From: Betaproteobacteria bacterium
GTDB lineage: Bacteria > Pseudomonadota > Gammaproteobacteria > Burkholderiales > Rhodocyclaceae
NCBI GenBank assembly: GCA_016880375.1
Contig: JAEHDO010000225.1
Location: 1 to 8,709 of the forward strand
Reading direction: 5' to 3'
Length of the DNA stretch: 8,709 nucleotides
Below the pieces are notes generated by a model. The model was not told where the DNA came from. It worked only from the letters and a program-made list of their open reading frames with translations, and ran no database searches. Shown here in pieces: positions 1-6,147 of this stretch; positions within the stretch are counted from its first letter, which is position 1, and every line of letters starts with the position of its first letter. The translations under genes were made by a program, and so were the position numbers.

Positions 1-138
1 CTCGCCGCCCTTGTCCTTCACCGACCTGCGCCAGGCGTGAAAGAAGTCGTGGGTGATGCGGATCATCGACTGCCAGTCGCGTTCCTTGCGGGCCAGCGCC
101 TTCTCCAGGTCGGCGCCGCTCCTTTCCGTCGTGCTCAT
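1..138 (-). CDS. Hypothetical protein, N-terminal fragment (runs off left edge)
   Basis: The minus-strand frame opens with ATG at 138..136 and stays open for 46 codons to the window edge, so only the N-terminus is visible. It begins MSTTERSGADLEKALARKER and continues with a basic, probably helical stretch containing DWQSM and HDFFHAWR. I do not recognise a family. The start codon overlaps the TGA of the zinc-ribbon gene in an ATGA arrangement (138..135), with an AAGGGG-like ribosome-binding site just upstream, so it is the fourth gene of the minus-strand operon and probably translationally coupled. The rest of the gene is needed to assign any role. Confidence 0.7.
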   Translation of the reverse strand, partial: MSTTERSGADLEKALARKERDWQSMIRITHDFFHAWRRSVKDKGGE

Positions 139-323
139 GCCGGTGTCCCCTTTTTGTTCTGCCGCGTGGCGAAATCCGCCAGCGCCTGTTTGAATTCCGC
201 CTCCATCTGCGGCGTCACGACCTCGCCGCACTCGTAGCAGGCATTGGTCATGCGGTCGTACCAGCGGCAGCCGCAGTGGTCGCAGCCCAGTTCAGGCGCC
301 CCGGCCGGGTTGAAGAAGATCAT
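135..323 (-). CDS. Small zinc-ribbon protein (62 aa)
   Basis: This is a 62-residue protein with a compact cysteine cluster: C14-x2-C17-x-C19 and, nine residues later, C29-x2-C32. Two CxxC knuckles at this distance are the usual signature of a rubredoxin-like or zinc-ribbon fold, which would bind one Zn or Fe ion with C14, C17, C29 and C32; C19 would be spare. The segment after the knuckles is amphipathic and charged, probably one helix, and there is no signal peptide or membrane segment, so it should be cytosolic. The ATG at 323..321 overlaps the TGA of the 155-aa gene (ATGA), and its own TGA overlaps the next ATG. It is too small for an enzyme; a metal-binding adaptor or an accessory subunit of the neighbouring proteins is a reasonable inference. 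The exact family is not recognised. Confidence 0.85.
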   Translation of the reverse strand: MIFFNPAGAPELGCDHCGCRWYDRMTNACYECGEVVTPQMEAEFKQALADFATRQNKKGTPA

Positions 324-787
324 CGGCAGGCCCCCAGGAAGGCGAGGCCGAGCGAGTCGAGGAACTCCTCGTAGCCGGCGTCCTGCAATTCGTACTTGGT
401 GCGCATGACGAAGAACATGATGCCGCCGGCGCGGATCTGCCGCTTCATCAGCGGGAGCGTCTCGTCGCCGATGTCGCCGCGCAGTTTGTCCAGCACCTCG
501 GCCTCGGCGACGAACAGCAGGTCCACCCCGGCCTCCTGGAAGCCGCGGTAGGGCACGAGCGAGGCGCGCATGCCCTCGGCCGTGACTTCCCAGCGCAGCA
601 TGTCGCCGTTGCCGCCGGCGGCCTTCAGTCCGGCGACGTGCTTGCCGGGCTGGATGCCGGAGCCCTCGCGCGGCACGATGGCCACGCTCGAGCCGGGCAC
701 CATGTCGACGAACAGCTCGCCGTGCTGGTCCAGCATGGCCTGCCAATCATCCAGTTCGCCGAAGAGGCTTGCAGTCGCAACAGTCAT
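320..787 (-). CDS. Conserved hypothetical protein, paralogue of the gene at 787..1173 (155 aa)
   Basis: This is a 155-residue protein without signal peptide or obvious membrane span. I do not recognise the family. It shares three blocks, in order, with the 128-aa product encoded just upstream: W15-QAML near the N-terminus, a hydrophobic strand plus VAEAEVLDKLR around 93-103, and a C-terminal block containing LP-x-M (111-114) and YELQDAGYEEFLDSLGLA (132-149). The two genes therefore look like a tandem duplication that diverged. The C-terminal portion reads as alternating strand and helix, suggesting a small alpha/beta domain. The start ATG (787..785) shares one base with the stop of the preceding gene (TGATG), and an AAGG motif precedes it. 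Tight coupling with the paralogue and the zinc-ribbon gene suggests a complex made in fixed proportion, but no function can be read from the sequence. Confidence 0.85.
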   Translation of the reverse strand: MTVATASLFGELDDWQAMLDQHGELFVDMVPGSSVAIVPREGSGIQPGKHVAGLKAAGGNGDMLRWEVTAEGMRASLVPYRGFQEAGVDLLFVAEAEVLDKLRGDIGDETLPLMKRQIRAGGIMFFVMRTKYELQDAGYEEFLDSLGLAFLGACR

Positions 788-1173
788 CAGTGCCTTGGAA
801 CCGCCAGTTCGAGGTCCTCGACGAACTCGGCCAGCCCGGCTGCCTCGAGTTCGCCCATGGTCTTAAGAATATACGGCGACAGGCGACCCCGCCGGATCAT
901 TCCCGGCAGGACAGCCCAGCCGCCTTCGCGCAGGGCGGGCAGCGCCTCCGCATCGGCCACCAGCAGCACGGCCACGTCGTCTCCGCACTGTCCGCTATAC
1001 TCGCGTAGGTCCGCGTGGCAGCCGTCGGCGTCGCTGCGCCAGAGGAGCAGGGTGCCGCGGTGCGCCGCGAATTCGTCCCGCCGCAGCAGGCCGATCGCCG
1101 CGCCGGAGACGGGCATTCCCTCGCGATTCAGCATGGCTTGCCAGCCTGCGCAGTCGAGAAATCCGTCTTCCAT
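787..1173 (-). CDS. Conserved hypothetical protein, first gene of minus-strand operon (128 aa)
   Basis: This is a 128-residue soluble protein of unrecognised family. The ATG at 1173..1171 follows an AAGGGC-like ribosome-binding site. It is the first start after the AT-rich promoter gap; the same frame is also open further upstream only because it continues as antisense of the plus-strand gene. It shares W11-QAML, VLLVADAEALPALR (69-82) and a C-terminal LP-x-M ... GELEAAGLAEFVEDLELA block with the 155-aa downstream product, but is shorter, with a condensed middle region and a different basic segment (MIRRGRLSPY). Three cysteines (8, 52, 63) are not shared with the paralogue. It is divergent from the molybdenum-cofactor operon and probably shares its control region, hence a plausible but unproven link to the same pathway. 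Confidence 0.85.
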   Translation of the reverse strand: MEDGFLDCAGWQAMLNREGMPVSGAAIGLLRRDEFAAHRGTLLLWRSDADGCHADLREYSGQCGDDVAVLLVADAEALPALREGGWAVLPGMIRRGRLSPYILKTMGELEAAGLAEFVEDLELAVPRH

Positions 1174-1232
1174 CAATGCCCTTGACGACGAGTCGGAAAC
1201 GATTCGATATATAGCATGATATGATAAAAAAC

Positions 1233-1246
1233 TGCAACGTACTGCA
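1233..1246. promoter_or_regulatory. Putative operator 1, TGCA-N6-TGCA
   Basis: TGCA at 1233..1236 and TGCA at 1243..1246 form part of a direct repeat (ACTGCA twice, period 10 bp). The element lies on the -35 and spacer of the best leftward promoter candidate, a position where a bound protein would block RNA polymerase. From memory, TGCA-N6-TGCA is the core recognised by BzdR/BoxR-type repressors of benzoate degradation genes in Azoarcus/Aromatoleum; the assignment here is inference. Confidence 0.5.
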
Positions 1247-1262
1247 TCAATAAAACCATAAA

Positions 1263-1276
1263 TGCACAATAATGCA
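1263..1276. promoter_or_regulatory. Putative operator 2, TGCA-N6-TGCA
   Basis: This is a second copy of the same element: TGCA at 1263..1266 and 1273..1276, within a direct repeat of AATGCACA with period 10 bp. It is exactly 30 bp (about three helical turns) from operator 1, so all four TGCA tetramers face the same side of the helix. It sits 23 bp before the start codon of the GTPase-XdhC gene, and could act on rightward transcription or bind cooperatively with operator 1. Confidence 0.5.
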
Positions 1277-1299
1277 CATAATTCGGAGCGGTCGGGGCG

Positions 1300-3120
1300 A
1301 TGAAAACAGCCACCGGGATTGACCTGGCGGCGGTCCTGAACCGTTCCCGTCCGGCTCTGGCGCGGGCCATTACCCTGCTGGAAAACGACCGGCCGGGCGC
1401 GGCGGAGTTGATGGCCGAACTGGCGCCGCGCTGCGGCCGCGCCCACGTCGTCGGCATCACCGGGGCGCCGGGCGCCGGCAAGTCCACCCTCATCAACGCC
1501 CTGCTGGGCGAACTCACGAAACGCGGGCGCAGCGTCGCCGTCGTTGCCGTCGATCCCTCCAGCCCGATCAGCGGCGGCTCCATCCTCGGCGACCGCCTGC
1601 GCATGGACGAACACGGCAATCGCGACGACGTCTTCATCCGTTCCGTCTCCTCGCGCGGCCACCTCGGCGGCCTGTCGCGCAACACCGGGCGCATCGTCGA
1701 CGTCTTCGACGCCGTCGGCTTCGATGTGGTGATTGTCGAGACGGTCGGCGCCGGCCAGTCGGAAGTGGAAATCCGCCATTTCGCCGACAGCAACATCGTC
1801 GTCTGCCCGCCCGGGCTGGGCGACGACGTGCAGGCCATCAAGGCCGGCATCCTCGAGATCGCCGACATCCTTGTAGTGAACAAGGCCGACCTGCCGCAGG
1901 CCGAGCGCACCGTGCTCGACCTCACCACCGCCACCCACCTGCGCCACCGCACGGACTGGCAGGTGAAGGTGCTGCGCACCGTGGCGACCAGCGGCGAGGG
2001 CGTGCCGGCACTGGCCGACGCCATCGAGGAACACGGCCGCGCCACCGGCATCGGCAAGCGGCTGAAAAGCGTCCCCCTCTCCCCCGGCTCCTCTCCCCGC
2101 GAGCGGGGCGAGGGGAGGACCATCGTTACCGACGCGGAACTCTTCGCGCAATTGTGCCGCTGGCGCGCCGCCGGCAAGGGCGTGGCGCTGGCCACCGTGG
2201 TGAAGACCTGGGGCTCCTCGCCGCGGCCGGAGGGCAGCCACCTCGCGGTGGAGGCGGACGGCGCCTTCGTCGGCTCGGTCTCCGGCGGCTGCATCGAGGG
2301 CGCCGTCATCGGCGAGGCGCAGGCCGCCATCGCCGACGGCAAGCCGCGCCTGCTCGAATTCGGCGTCTCCGACGAGCGCGCCTGGGAAGTGGGACTCGCC
2401 TGCGGCGGCAGGGTGCAGGTCTACGTCGAGCGCGTGCAGGTCGCGCTGTTCGACGAACTCATGGCAGCGCGCGCCGCGCGGCATCCCGTCGCCGTGGTGA
2501 CGCGGCTCGCCGACGGCGCGCAGGCGCTGCTGGAAGAAGGCGCCGTGTCGGGGGAACTGACTTTGTCGGAGGCACAGTGCGCCGAAGCCCTGCGCCTCCT
2601 GCGCGCCGACAAGAGCGGCGTGCTGGAATCCTCGGCGGGCGCGCTGTTCGCGCGCTGTTACACCCAGGCGCCGCGCATGGTCATCGTCGGTGCAGTGCAC
2701 GTCACCCAGGCGCTGGCGCCGATGGCGGCGATGGCCGGCTTCGAGGTCACGGTGGTCGACCCGCGCCGCGCCTTCGCCACGCCCGAGCGCCTGCCCGGCG
2801 TGACGGTGTCTACGGAATGGCCGGATGAGGCGCTGGCGCGCCTCGCGCCCGACGCGCAGACGGCGGTGGTGACCCTTTCGCACGACCCCAAGCTCGACGA
2901 TCCGGCGCTCGCCGCCGCCCTGAAAAGTCAGTGTTTCTACATCGGCGCCCTCGGCAGCAAGCGCACCCACGCCGCCCGCGTCGAGCGCCTGACGGCCGAG
3001 GGGCTGGGCGCGGAACTGCATCGCATCCATGCGCCGGTCGGCCTGGACCTCGGCGGACGCTCCCCGGCGGAAATCGCCGTCTCGGTGCTCGCGCAAGTCA
3101 TCCAGTCCAGATACCGATGA
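1300..3120 (+). CDS. MeaB-like GTPase fused to XdhC molybdenum-cofactor chaperone (606 aa)
   Basis: One uninterrupted 606-aa frame. Residues 1-255 are a G3E/MeaB (ArgK)-type P-loop GTPase: Walker A GAPGAGKS at 55-62, VVAVDPSSP at 81-89, ETVGAGQSE at 147-155 and the guanine-specificity motif NKAD at 194-197. Residues 274-606 are a full XdhC: the N-terminal CoxI/XdhC domain with TWGSSPRPEG (303-312) and VSGGCIEG (327-334, C331), a conserved-looking GLACGG (C368), then the C-terminal Rossmann domain from about 459 (VIVGAVHVT, VVDPRR, LSHDPKLDDPA, GALGSKR). XdhC proteins bind molybdopterin cofactor, promote its sulfuration and deliver it to xanthine-oxidase-family enzymes; MeaB proteins are GTPase chaperones of B12 mutases. 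The GTPase half lacks the roughly 60-70 C-terminal residues that normally form the MeaB dimerisation arm. The linker (256-273) is encoded by a GC-rich inverted repeat. No ATG or GTG start lies at the beginning of the XdhC half, so separate translation is unlikely. The GTPase may power cofactor insertion rather than serve a mutase. Confidence 0.93.
   Translation: MKTATGIDLAAVLNRSRPALARAITLLENDRPGAAELMAELAPRCGRAHVVGITGAPGAGKSTLINALLGELTKRGRSVAVVAVDPSSPISGGSILGDRLRMDEHGNRDDVFIRSVSSRGHLGGLSRNTGRIVDVFDAVGFDVVIVETVGAGQSEVEIRHFADSNIVVCPPGLGDDVQAIKAGILEIADILVVNKADLPQAERTVLDLTTATHLRHRTDWQVKVLRTVATSGEGVPALADAIEEHGRATGIGKRLKSVPLSPGSSPRERGEGRTIVTDAELFAQLCRWRAAGKGVALATVVKTWGSSPRPEGSHLAVEADGAFVGSVSGGCIEGAVIGEAQAAIADGKPRLLEFGVSDERAWEVGLACGGRVQVYVERVQVALFDELMAARAARHPVAVVTRLADGAQALLEEGAVSGELTLSEAQCAEALRLLRADKSGVLESSAGALFARCYTQAPRMVIVGAVHVTQALAPMAAMAGFEVTVVDPRRAFATPERLPGVTVSTEWPDEALARLAPDAQTAVVTLSHDPKLDDPALAAALKSQCFYIGALGSKRTHAARVERLTAEGLGAELHRIHAPVGLDLGGRSPAEIAVSVLAQVIQSRYR
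2088..2117. repeat. GC-rich inverted repeat inside the GTPase-XdhC gene
   Basis: Left arm 2088..2100 (CTCCTCTCCCCGC), loop GA, right arm 2103..2117 (GCGGGGCGAGGGGAG). The arms pair over 13 bp with a two-base bulge (CG at 2109-2110). The translation, PLSPGSSPRERGEGR in the linker, is typical of the intergenic CCCTCTCCCC...GGGGAGAGGG palindromes scattered through many betaproteobacterial genomes. Here the element is in frame and supplies the join between the two domains. Confidence 0.7.
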
Positions 3121-3135
3121 CAGCCATCCCCCCGT

Positions 3136-3156
3136 CCCCCTTCCCGCGGAAGGGGG
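3136..3156. repeat. Perfect hairpin after the XdhC stop codon
   Basis: CCCCCTTCC (3136..3144), loop CGC, GGAAGGGGG (3148..3156): a perfect 9-bp stem starting 15 bp after the TGA at 3118-3120. There is no T run after it, so it is not a standard intrinsic terminator; it looks like a dispersed REP-like palindrome. It could stabilise the upstream mRNA end or reduce read-through. The rest of the gap to 3319 is GC-rich, contains the inverted pair CGCTGCGC (3168..3175) and GCGCAGCG (3236..3243), and shows no gene. Confidence 0.6.
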
Positions 3157-3310
3157 TGACACCGGATCGCTGCGCTCACAGGGCGCTGGCGGCGCCTCCT
3201 TGGGGGCCGCGCGGGAGCGTTGCGCCTCGGAACGTGCGCAGCGGAGCGCGGCAACAATTCGGCTTCACTGTGCAGCTTCGCAGGCACGGCCGTTACGCCG
3301 AATTCCCGGC

Positions 3311-3315
3311 GGAGG
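3311..3315 (+). promoter_or_regulatory. Ribosome-binding site fixing the MocA-like start
   Basis: GGAGG ends four bases before the ATG at 3320. The frame is open further upstream to 3029, overlapping the end of the XdhC gene, but that extension is low-complexity and has no comparable site. This motif plus the conserved N-terminus favours 3320 as the start. Confidence 0.7.
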
Positions 3316-3319
3316 CGCA

Positions 3320-4936
3320 ATGATCTTCGGCGAATTCCGCTGCGAGGAGGCCGAGGGCGTGACGCTCGCCCACACGCTGAACCTCGGCGGGAAGACGCTG
3401 AAGAAGGGCCGCGTCCTCACCGGGGACGACATCGCCCTCCTCAAGCAGGCCGGCATCGCCGCCGTCACCGGCGCGCGCATTCAGGCCGGCGACCTCGACG
3501 AGAACGCCGGCGCCGCCGAGATCGCCGCGCTGCTGGTTGGCCCGAACACGGAAACCCGCCGCCCGTACACCGGCCGCTGCAACGTGCACGCCGCGAAGCG
3601 CGGCGTGCTGCGCGTGGACGCCGCGCGCATCGATGCGCTGAACCTGCTCGACGAGGCCGTCGCCATCGGCACGCTGCCCGACTGCGCCCTGGCGCGCCAC
3701 GGCCAGGTGCTCGCCACGGTGAAGATCATTCCCTTCGCCGTGACGCGCGAACTGGTCGAGCGCTGCCGCGCCATTGCCGCCGGCGGGCCGCTGCTGCGCC
3801 TGGCCGAACTGCAGCCGCGCCGCGCCGCACTGATCCTGGGCGAGTTGCCGGGCATGAAGGAGAACGTCTTCCGCGGCACCGTCACTGCCACGCGCAACCG
3901 GCTCGAAGGCCTCGGCAGCCGCCTCGCCCTGGTGCTGCGCTGCCGTCACGCGCGCGACGAATACGAAGGGAAGCTGCGCGAGGCGCTCGCCGCCGGCTGC
4001 GACCTGCTGCTGGTGGCCGGCGCCACGGTGACCAAGGACCGCCGCGACGTGGTGCCCGCTGCCGTCGTCGCCGCCGGCGGGACGATCGAACATTTCGGCA
4101 TGCCGGTCGAGCCGGGCAACATGCTGATCCTCGCCGGTATTGGCGCAACCCCGGTGCTGGTGCTGCCTGGCTGCGCGCGCTCGCGGCGCTCGAACGGCCT
4201 CGACTGGGCGCTGCAGCGCCTGCTGGCCGGACTGCCGCTGACCCGCGCCGAGATCATGCGCATGGGCGTCGGCGGCCTCATTCGCAGCCCGCTCGAACCC
4301 GAGGACGAGGAGGAGGGCGAGGTGGACAGCGTACCCGCCGTGCCCGCCGGTGCGCCGAACGTTGCCGCGCTGGTGCTCGCCGCCGGGCAGTCCTCGCGCA
4401 TGGGCGGGACGAACAAGCTGTTGCAGGCGGTCGACGGCGTGCCGATGGTGCTGCGCGCGGTGAATGCCGCGCTGGCCTCGCGCGCCGCCACGGTGACAGT
4501 GGTGCTCGGCCACGAGGCGGAGCAGGTCGAGGCCCTGCTCGCCGGGCGCAAGGTGAACATCGTGCGCAACGCCGAATTCGCGCAGGGCATGTCCACCTCG
4601 CTGCGCGCCGGGATCCAGGCGCTGCCGCCCGAGGCCGAAGCGGTGGTGGTGCTGCTTGCCGACATGCCGCGCATCAGCGCCGTGCAGGTCGACCGCCTGA
4701 TCGACGCCTTCGAGGCGAAGCAGCCGGCCATCGTCGTGCCGCAGCGGGACGGCCGACGCGGCAATCCCATCCTCTGGCCGCGCGAGTTCTTCGCCAGGAT
4801 GCAGGCGGTGAGCGGCGACAAGGGCGCACGCGAATTGCTGGAGGAAAACCCGCAGCGCATCCGCGCCGTCGACATGGACGATGCCATCCACGCCGATGTC
4901 GACACGCCCGCAGACCTGCGGGGGCGGCAGCCATGA
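3320..4936 (+). CDS. Molybdopterin-binding / MocA-like nucleotidyltransferase fusion (538 aa)
   Basis: A two-domain protein of a type found beside xanthine-oxidase-family molybdenum hydroxylases. Residues 1-325 resemble a MoeA/CinA-type molybdopterin-binding region: an N-terminal part with LKKGRVLTGDDI, then the MoCF-type core around 165-295 with LLVAGATVTKDRRDVVP (230-246), VEPGNML and LPGCARSRRSNGLDW (282-296). An acidic linker (DEEEGE, about 329-334) follows. Residues 347-534 are a MobA/MocA nucleotidyltransferase: LAAGQSSRMGGTNKLL (353-368, nucleotide-binding loop), LLADMP (445-450, metal-binding Asp448) and GRRGNPILW (478-486). The NKLL ending of the loop fits MocA rather than MobA, so the likely reaction is CTP plus Mo-molybdopterin to molybdopterin cytosine dinucleotide. 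It starts 199 bp after the XdhC stop and overlaps the desulfurase gene by 4 bp. Nucleotide specificity (CTP versus GTP) is inferred. Confidence 0.92.
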   Translation: MIFGEFRCEEAEGVTLAHTLNLGGKTLKKGRVLTGDDIALLKQAGIAAVTGARIQAGDLDENAGAAEIAALLVGPNTETRRPYTGRCNVHAAKRGVLRVDAARIDALNLLDEAVAIGTLPDCALARHGQVLATVKIIPFAVTRELVERCRAIAAGGPLLRLAELQPRRAALILGELPGMKENVFRGTVTATRNRLEGLGSRLALVLRCRHARDEYEGKLREALAAGCDLLLVAGATVTKDRRDVVPAAVVAAGGTIEHFGMPVEPGNMLILAGIGATPVLVLPGCARSRRSNGLDWALQRLLAGLPLTRAEIMRMGVGGLIRSPLEPEDEEEGEVDSVPAVPAGAPNVAALVLAAGQSSRMGGTNKLLQAVDGVPMVLRAVNAALASRAATVTVVLGHEAEQVEALLAGRKVNIVRNAEFAQGMSTSLRAGIQALPPEAEAVVVLLADMPRISAVQVDRLIDAFEAKQPAIVVPQRDGRRGNPILWPREFFARMQAVSGDKGARELLEENPQRIRAVDMDDAIHADVDTPADLRGRQP

Positions 4937-6147
4937 GCTTCACCGCCGCGAAATGGCGCGGGCACTTCCCGCTGCTGGCCGCCCACCGCGACCTGCATTA
5001 CCTCGACAATGCCGCCACCGGCCAGCTCTGCGAAGCGGCGCTCGACGCCGTCACGAGCCACGAGCTGCTGCATCGCGCCAACGTCCTGCGCGGCACCTAC
5101 CGCCTCGCCGAGCAGGCCGATGCCGCCTACGAGAACGCGCGGCGGCAGGTTGCCGCCTATCTCAATGCCGCGAGTGCCGATGAAGTCGTGTTCACGGCCG
5201 GCACCACGGCTTCGATCAACCTCGTCGCCCATGCCTTCGGCGAAGGGTTGAATGCCGGCGACGAGGTCGTGCTGAGCCTCGCCGAACACCACAGCAATTT
5301 CGTGCCCTGGCAGATGCTGCGCGAGCGGCGCGGCGTCCTGCTGCGCATCCTGCCGCTGACGGCCGATGGACGCATCGACCTTTCCCGCCTCGCTGAAACG
5401 CTCACGCCGCGCTGCAGGCTGGTCGCCGTTACCCATGCCTCCAACGTCACCGGCGCCGTCACCGACCTGGCGGCGATCGTCGCCGTCGCCCGCGCCGTCG
5501 GCGCCCGCGTGCTGGTCGACGGCGCCCAGGCGGTGCAGCACGGCCCGGTGGATGTTGCCGCGCTCGGCGCGGATTTCTACGCCTTCTCCGGCCACAAGGC
5601 CTACGGCCCCACCGGCGTCGGCGTGCTGTGGGGCCGGGGCGAGGCGCTGGCTGCGCTGCCGCCCTTCCTCGGCGGCGGCGGCATGATCGGGCGCGTGACG
5701 GTCGAGGAAACGACTTATGCGCCGCCGCCGCGCCGCTTCGAGGCCGGCACGCCGCCCATTGCCCAGGCCGTCGGGCTGGGCGCCGCGCTCGACTGGCTGC
5801 GCGTGCAGCCGTGGGCAGACATGCACGCCCACACGGCGCGACTCGCGCAGCGACTGATCGACGGAATCGCCGTGTTGCCGGGACTGACTTTTCTCGGGCC
5901 GCGCGATCTGAAGCAGCGCCTGCCCATCGTCTCCTTCAATCTTGAAGGCATCCATCCGCACGACGCCTGCCAGGTGCTCGACGGGCACGGCGTCGCCGTG
6001 CGCGGCGGCCATCACTGCGCCCAGCCGCTGATGGATTTCTTCGGCGTGCAGGGCGCCGTGCGCGCCAGCCTCGCTCCCTACAACGACGAGGCCGACATCG
6101 ACGCGCTGCTGGCGGGACTGAAGGATGCGATGAGGAAGCTGGGATGA
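4933..6147 (+). CDS. Cysteine desulfurase, SufS/CsdA type (404 aa)
   Basis: A PLP-dependent class V aminotransferase fold of full family length. The N-terminus has HYLDNAATG (22-30); AEHHSNFVPW (117-126) holds the cofactor-stacking His; DGAQAVQH (196-203) holds the Asp that contacts the pyridine nitrogen; SGHKAYGPTG (219-228) holds Schiff-base Lys222; RGGHHCAQPLM (357-367) holds catalytic Cys362. The GHHCAQPLM form of the active-site loop is the group II (SufS) type rather than IscS/NifS. It would release sulfur from cysteine as an enzyme persulfide. Its ATG overlaps the TGA of the MocA-like gene, and its own TGA overlaps the SufU-like gene, so the three are coupled. In Rhodobacter capsulatus a dedicated NifS-like desulfurase (NifS4) sulfurates the cofactor on XdhC; the same role is the best inference here. 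A housekeeping Fe-S role is possible but less likely from context. Confidence 0.93.
   Translation: MSFTAAKWRGHFPLLAAHRDLHYLDNAATGQLCEAALDAVTSHELLHRANVLRGTYRLAEQADAAYENARRQVAAYLNAASADEVVFTAGTTASINLVAHAFGEGLNAGDEVVLSLAEHHSNFVPWQMLRERRGVLLRILPLTADGRIDLSRLAETLTPRCRLVAVTHASNVTGAVTDLAAIVAVARAVGARVLVDGAQAVQHGPVDVAALGADFYAFSGHKAYGPTGVGVLWGRGEALAALPPFLGGGGMIGRVTVEETTYAPPPRRFEAGTPPIAQAVGLGAALDWLRVQPWADMHAHTARLAQRLIDGIAVLPGLTFLGPRDLKQRLPIVSFNLEGIHPHDACQVLDGHGVAVRGGHHCAQPLMDFFGVQGAVRASLAPYNDEADIDALLAGLKDAMRKLG

Larger units (their letters stand above)
1174..1299. promoter_or_regulatory. AT-rich divergent promoter region
   Basis: This 126-bp gap separates the minus-strand operon (ATG at 1173) from the plus-strand operon (ATG at 1300) and is strikingly richer in A and T than the surrounding coding DNA. 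A leftward sigma-70-like pair is TTGATG (minus strand of 1245..1250) and TATCAT (minus strand of 1221..1226), spacer 18. An alternative leftward pair is TTGCAG (1232..1237) with TATATA (1208..1213), also spacer 18. A possible rightward pair is TTGACG (1182..1187) and GATATA (1206..1211), spacer 18, which would leave a leader of roughly 80 nt. None of these is a perfect match, so the exact start sites are uncertain. The position of the gap makes promoter activity in both directions very likely. Confidence 0.7.

Noticed and set aside
1300..2070. Housekeeping MeaB for methylmalonyl-CoA mutase
   Set aside because: No mutase gene is nearby, the C-terminal arm is missing, and the protein is fused to XdhC in a molybdenum-cofactor operon; this role cannot be fully excluded.
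3136..3156. Intrinsic terminator after XdhC
   Set aside because: The stem is strong but there is no T-rich tract after it; a REP-like palindrome fits better.
1174..3162. Long minus-strand open frame continuous with the 128-aa gene (total 787..3162)
   Set aside because: It is antisense to the well-supported GTPase-XdhC gene and its composition (His-, Arg- and Ala-rich) is that of a GC-bias shadow; only the part from the ATG at 1173 onward is a real gene.
3029..3319. Upstream extension of the MocA-like protein
   Set aside because: The added 97 residues overlap the XdhC end and the repeat-bearing gap, look non-coding, and lack a ribosome-binding site; GGAGG before 3320 decides the start.
3220..4932. 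Upstream extension of the cysteine desulfurase frame
   Set aside because: The extra ~570 residues are Arg/Ala-rich low-complexity read in the wrong frame of the MocA-like gene; the desulfurase starts at the ATG at 4933.
3293..6015. Long minus-strand frames opposite the MocA-like and desulfurase genes
   Set aside because: Antisense shadows produced by high GC at third codon positions; no recognisable domains.
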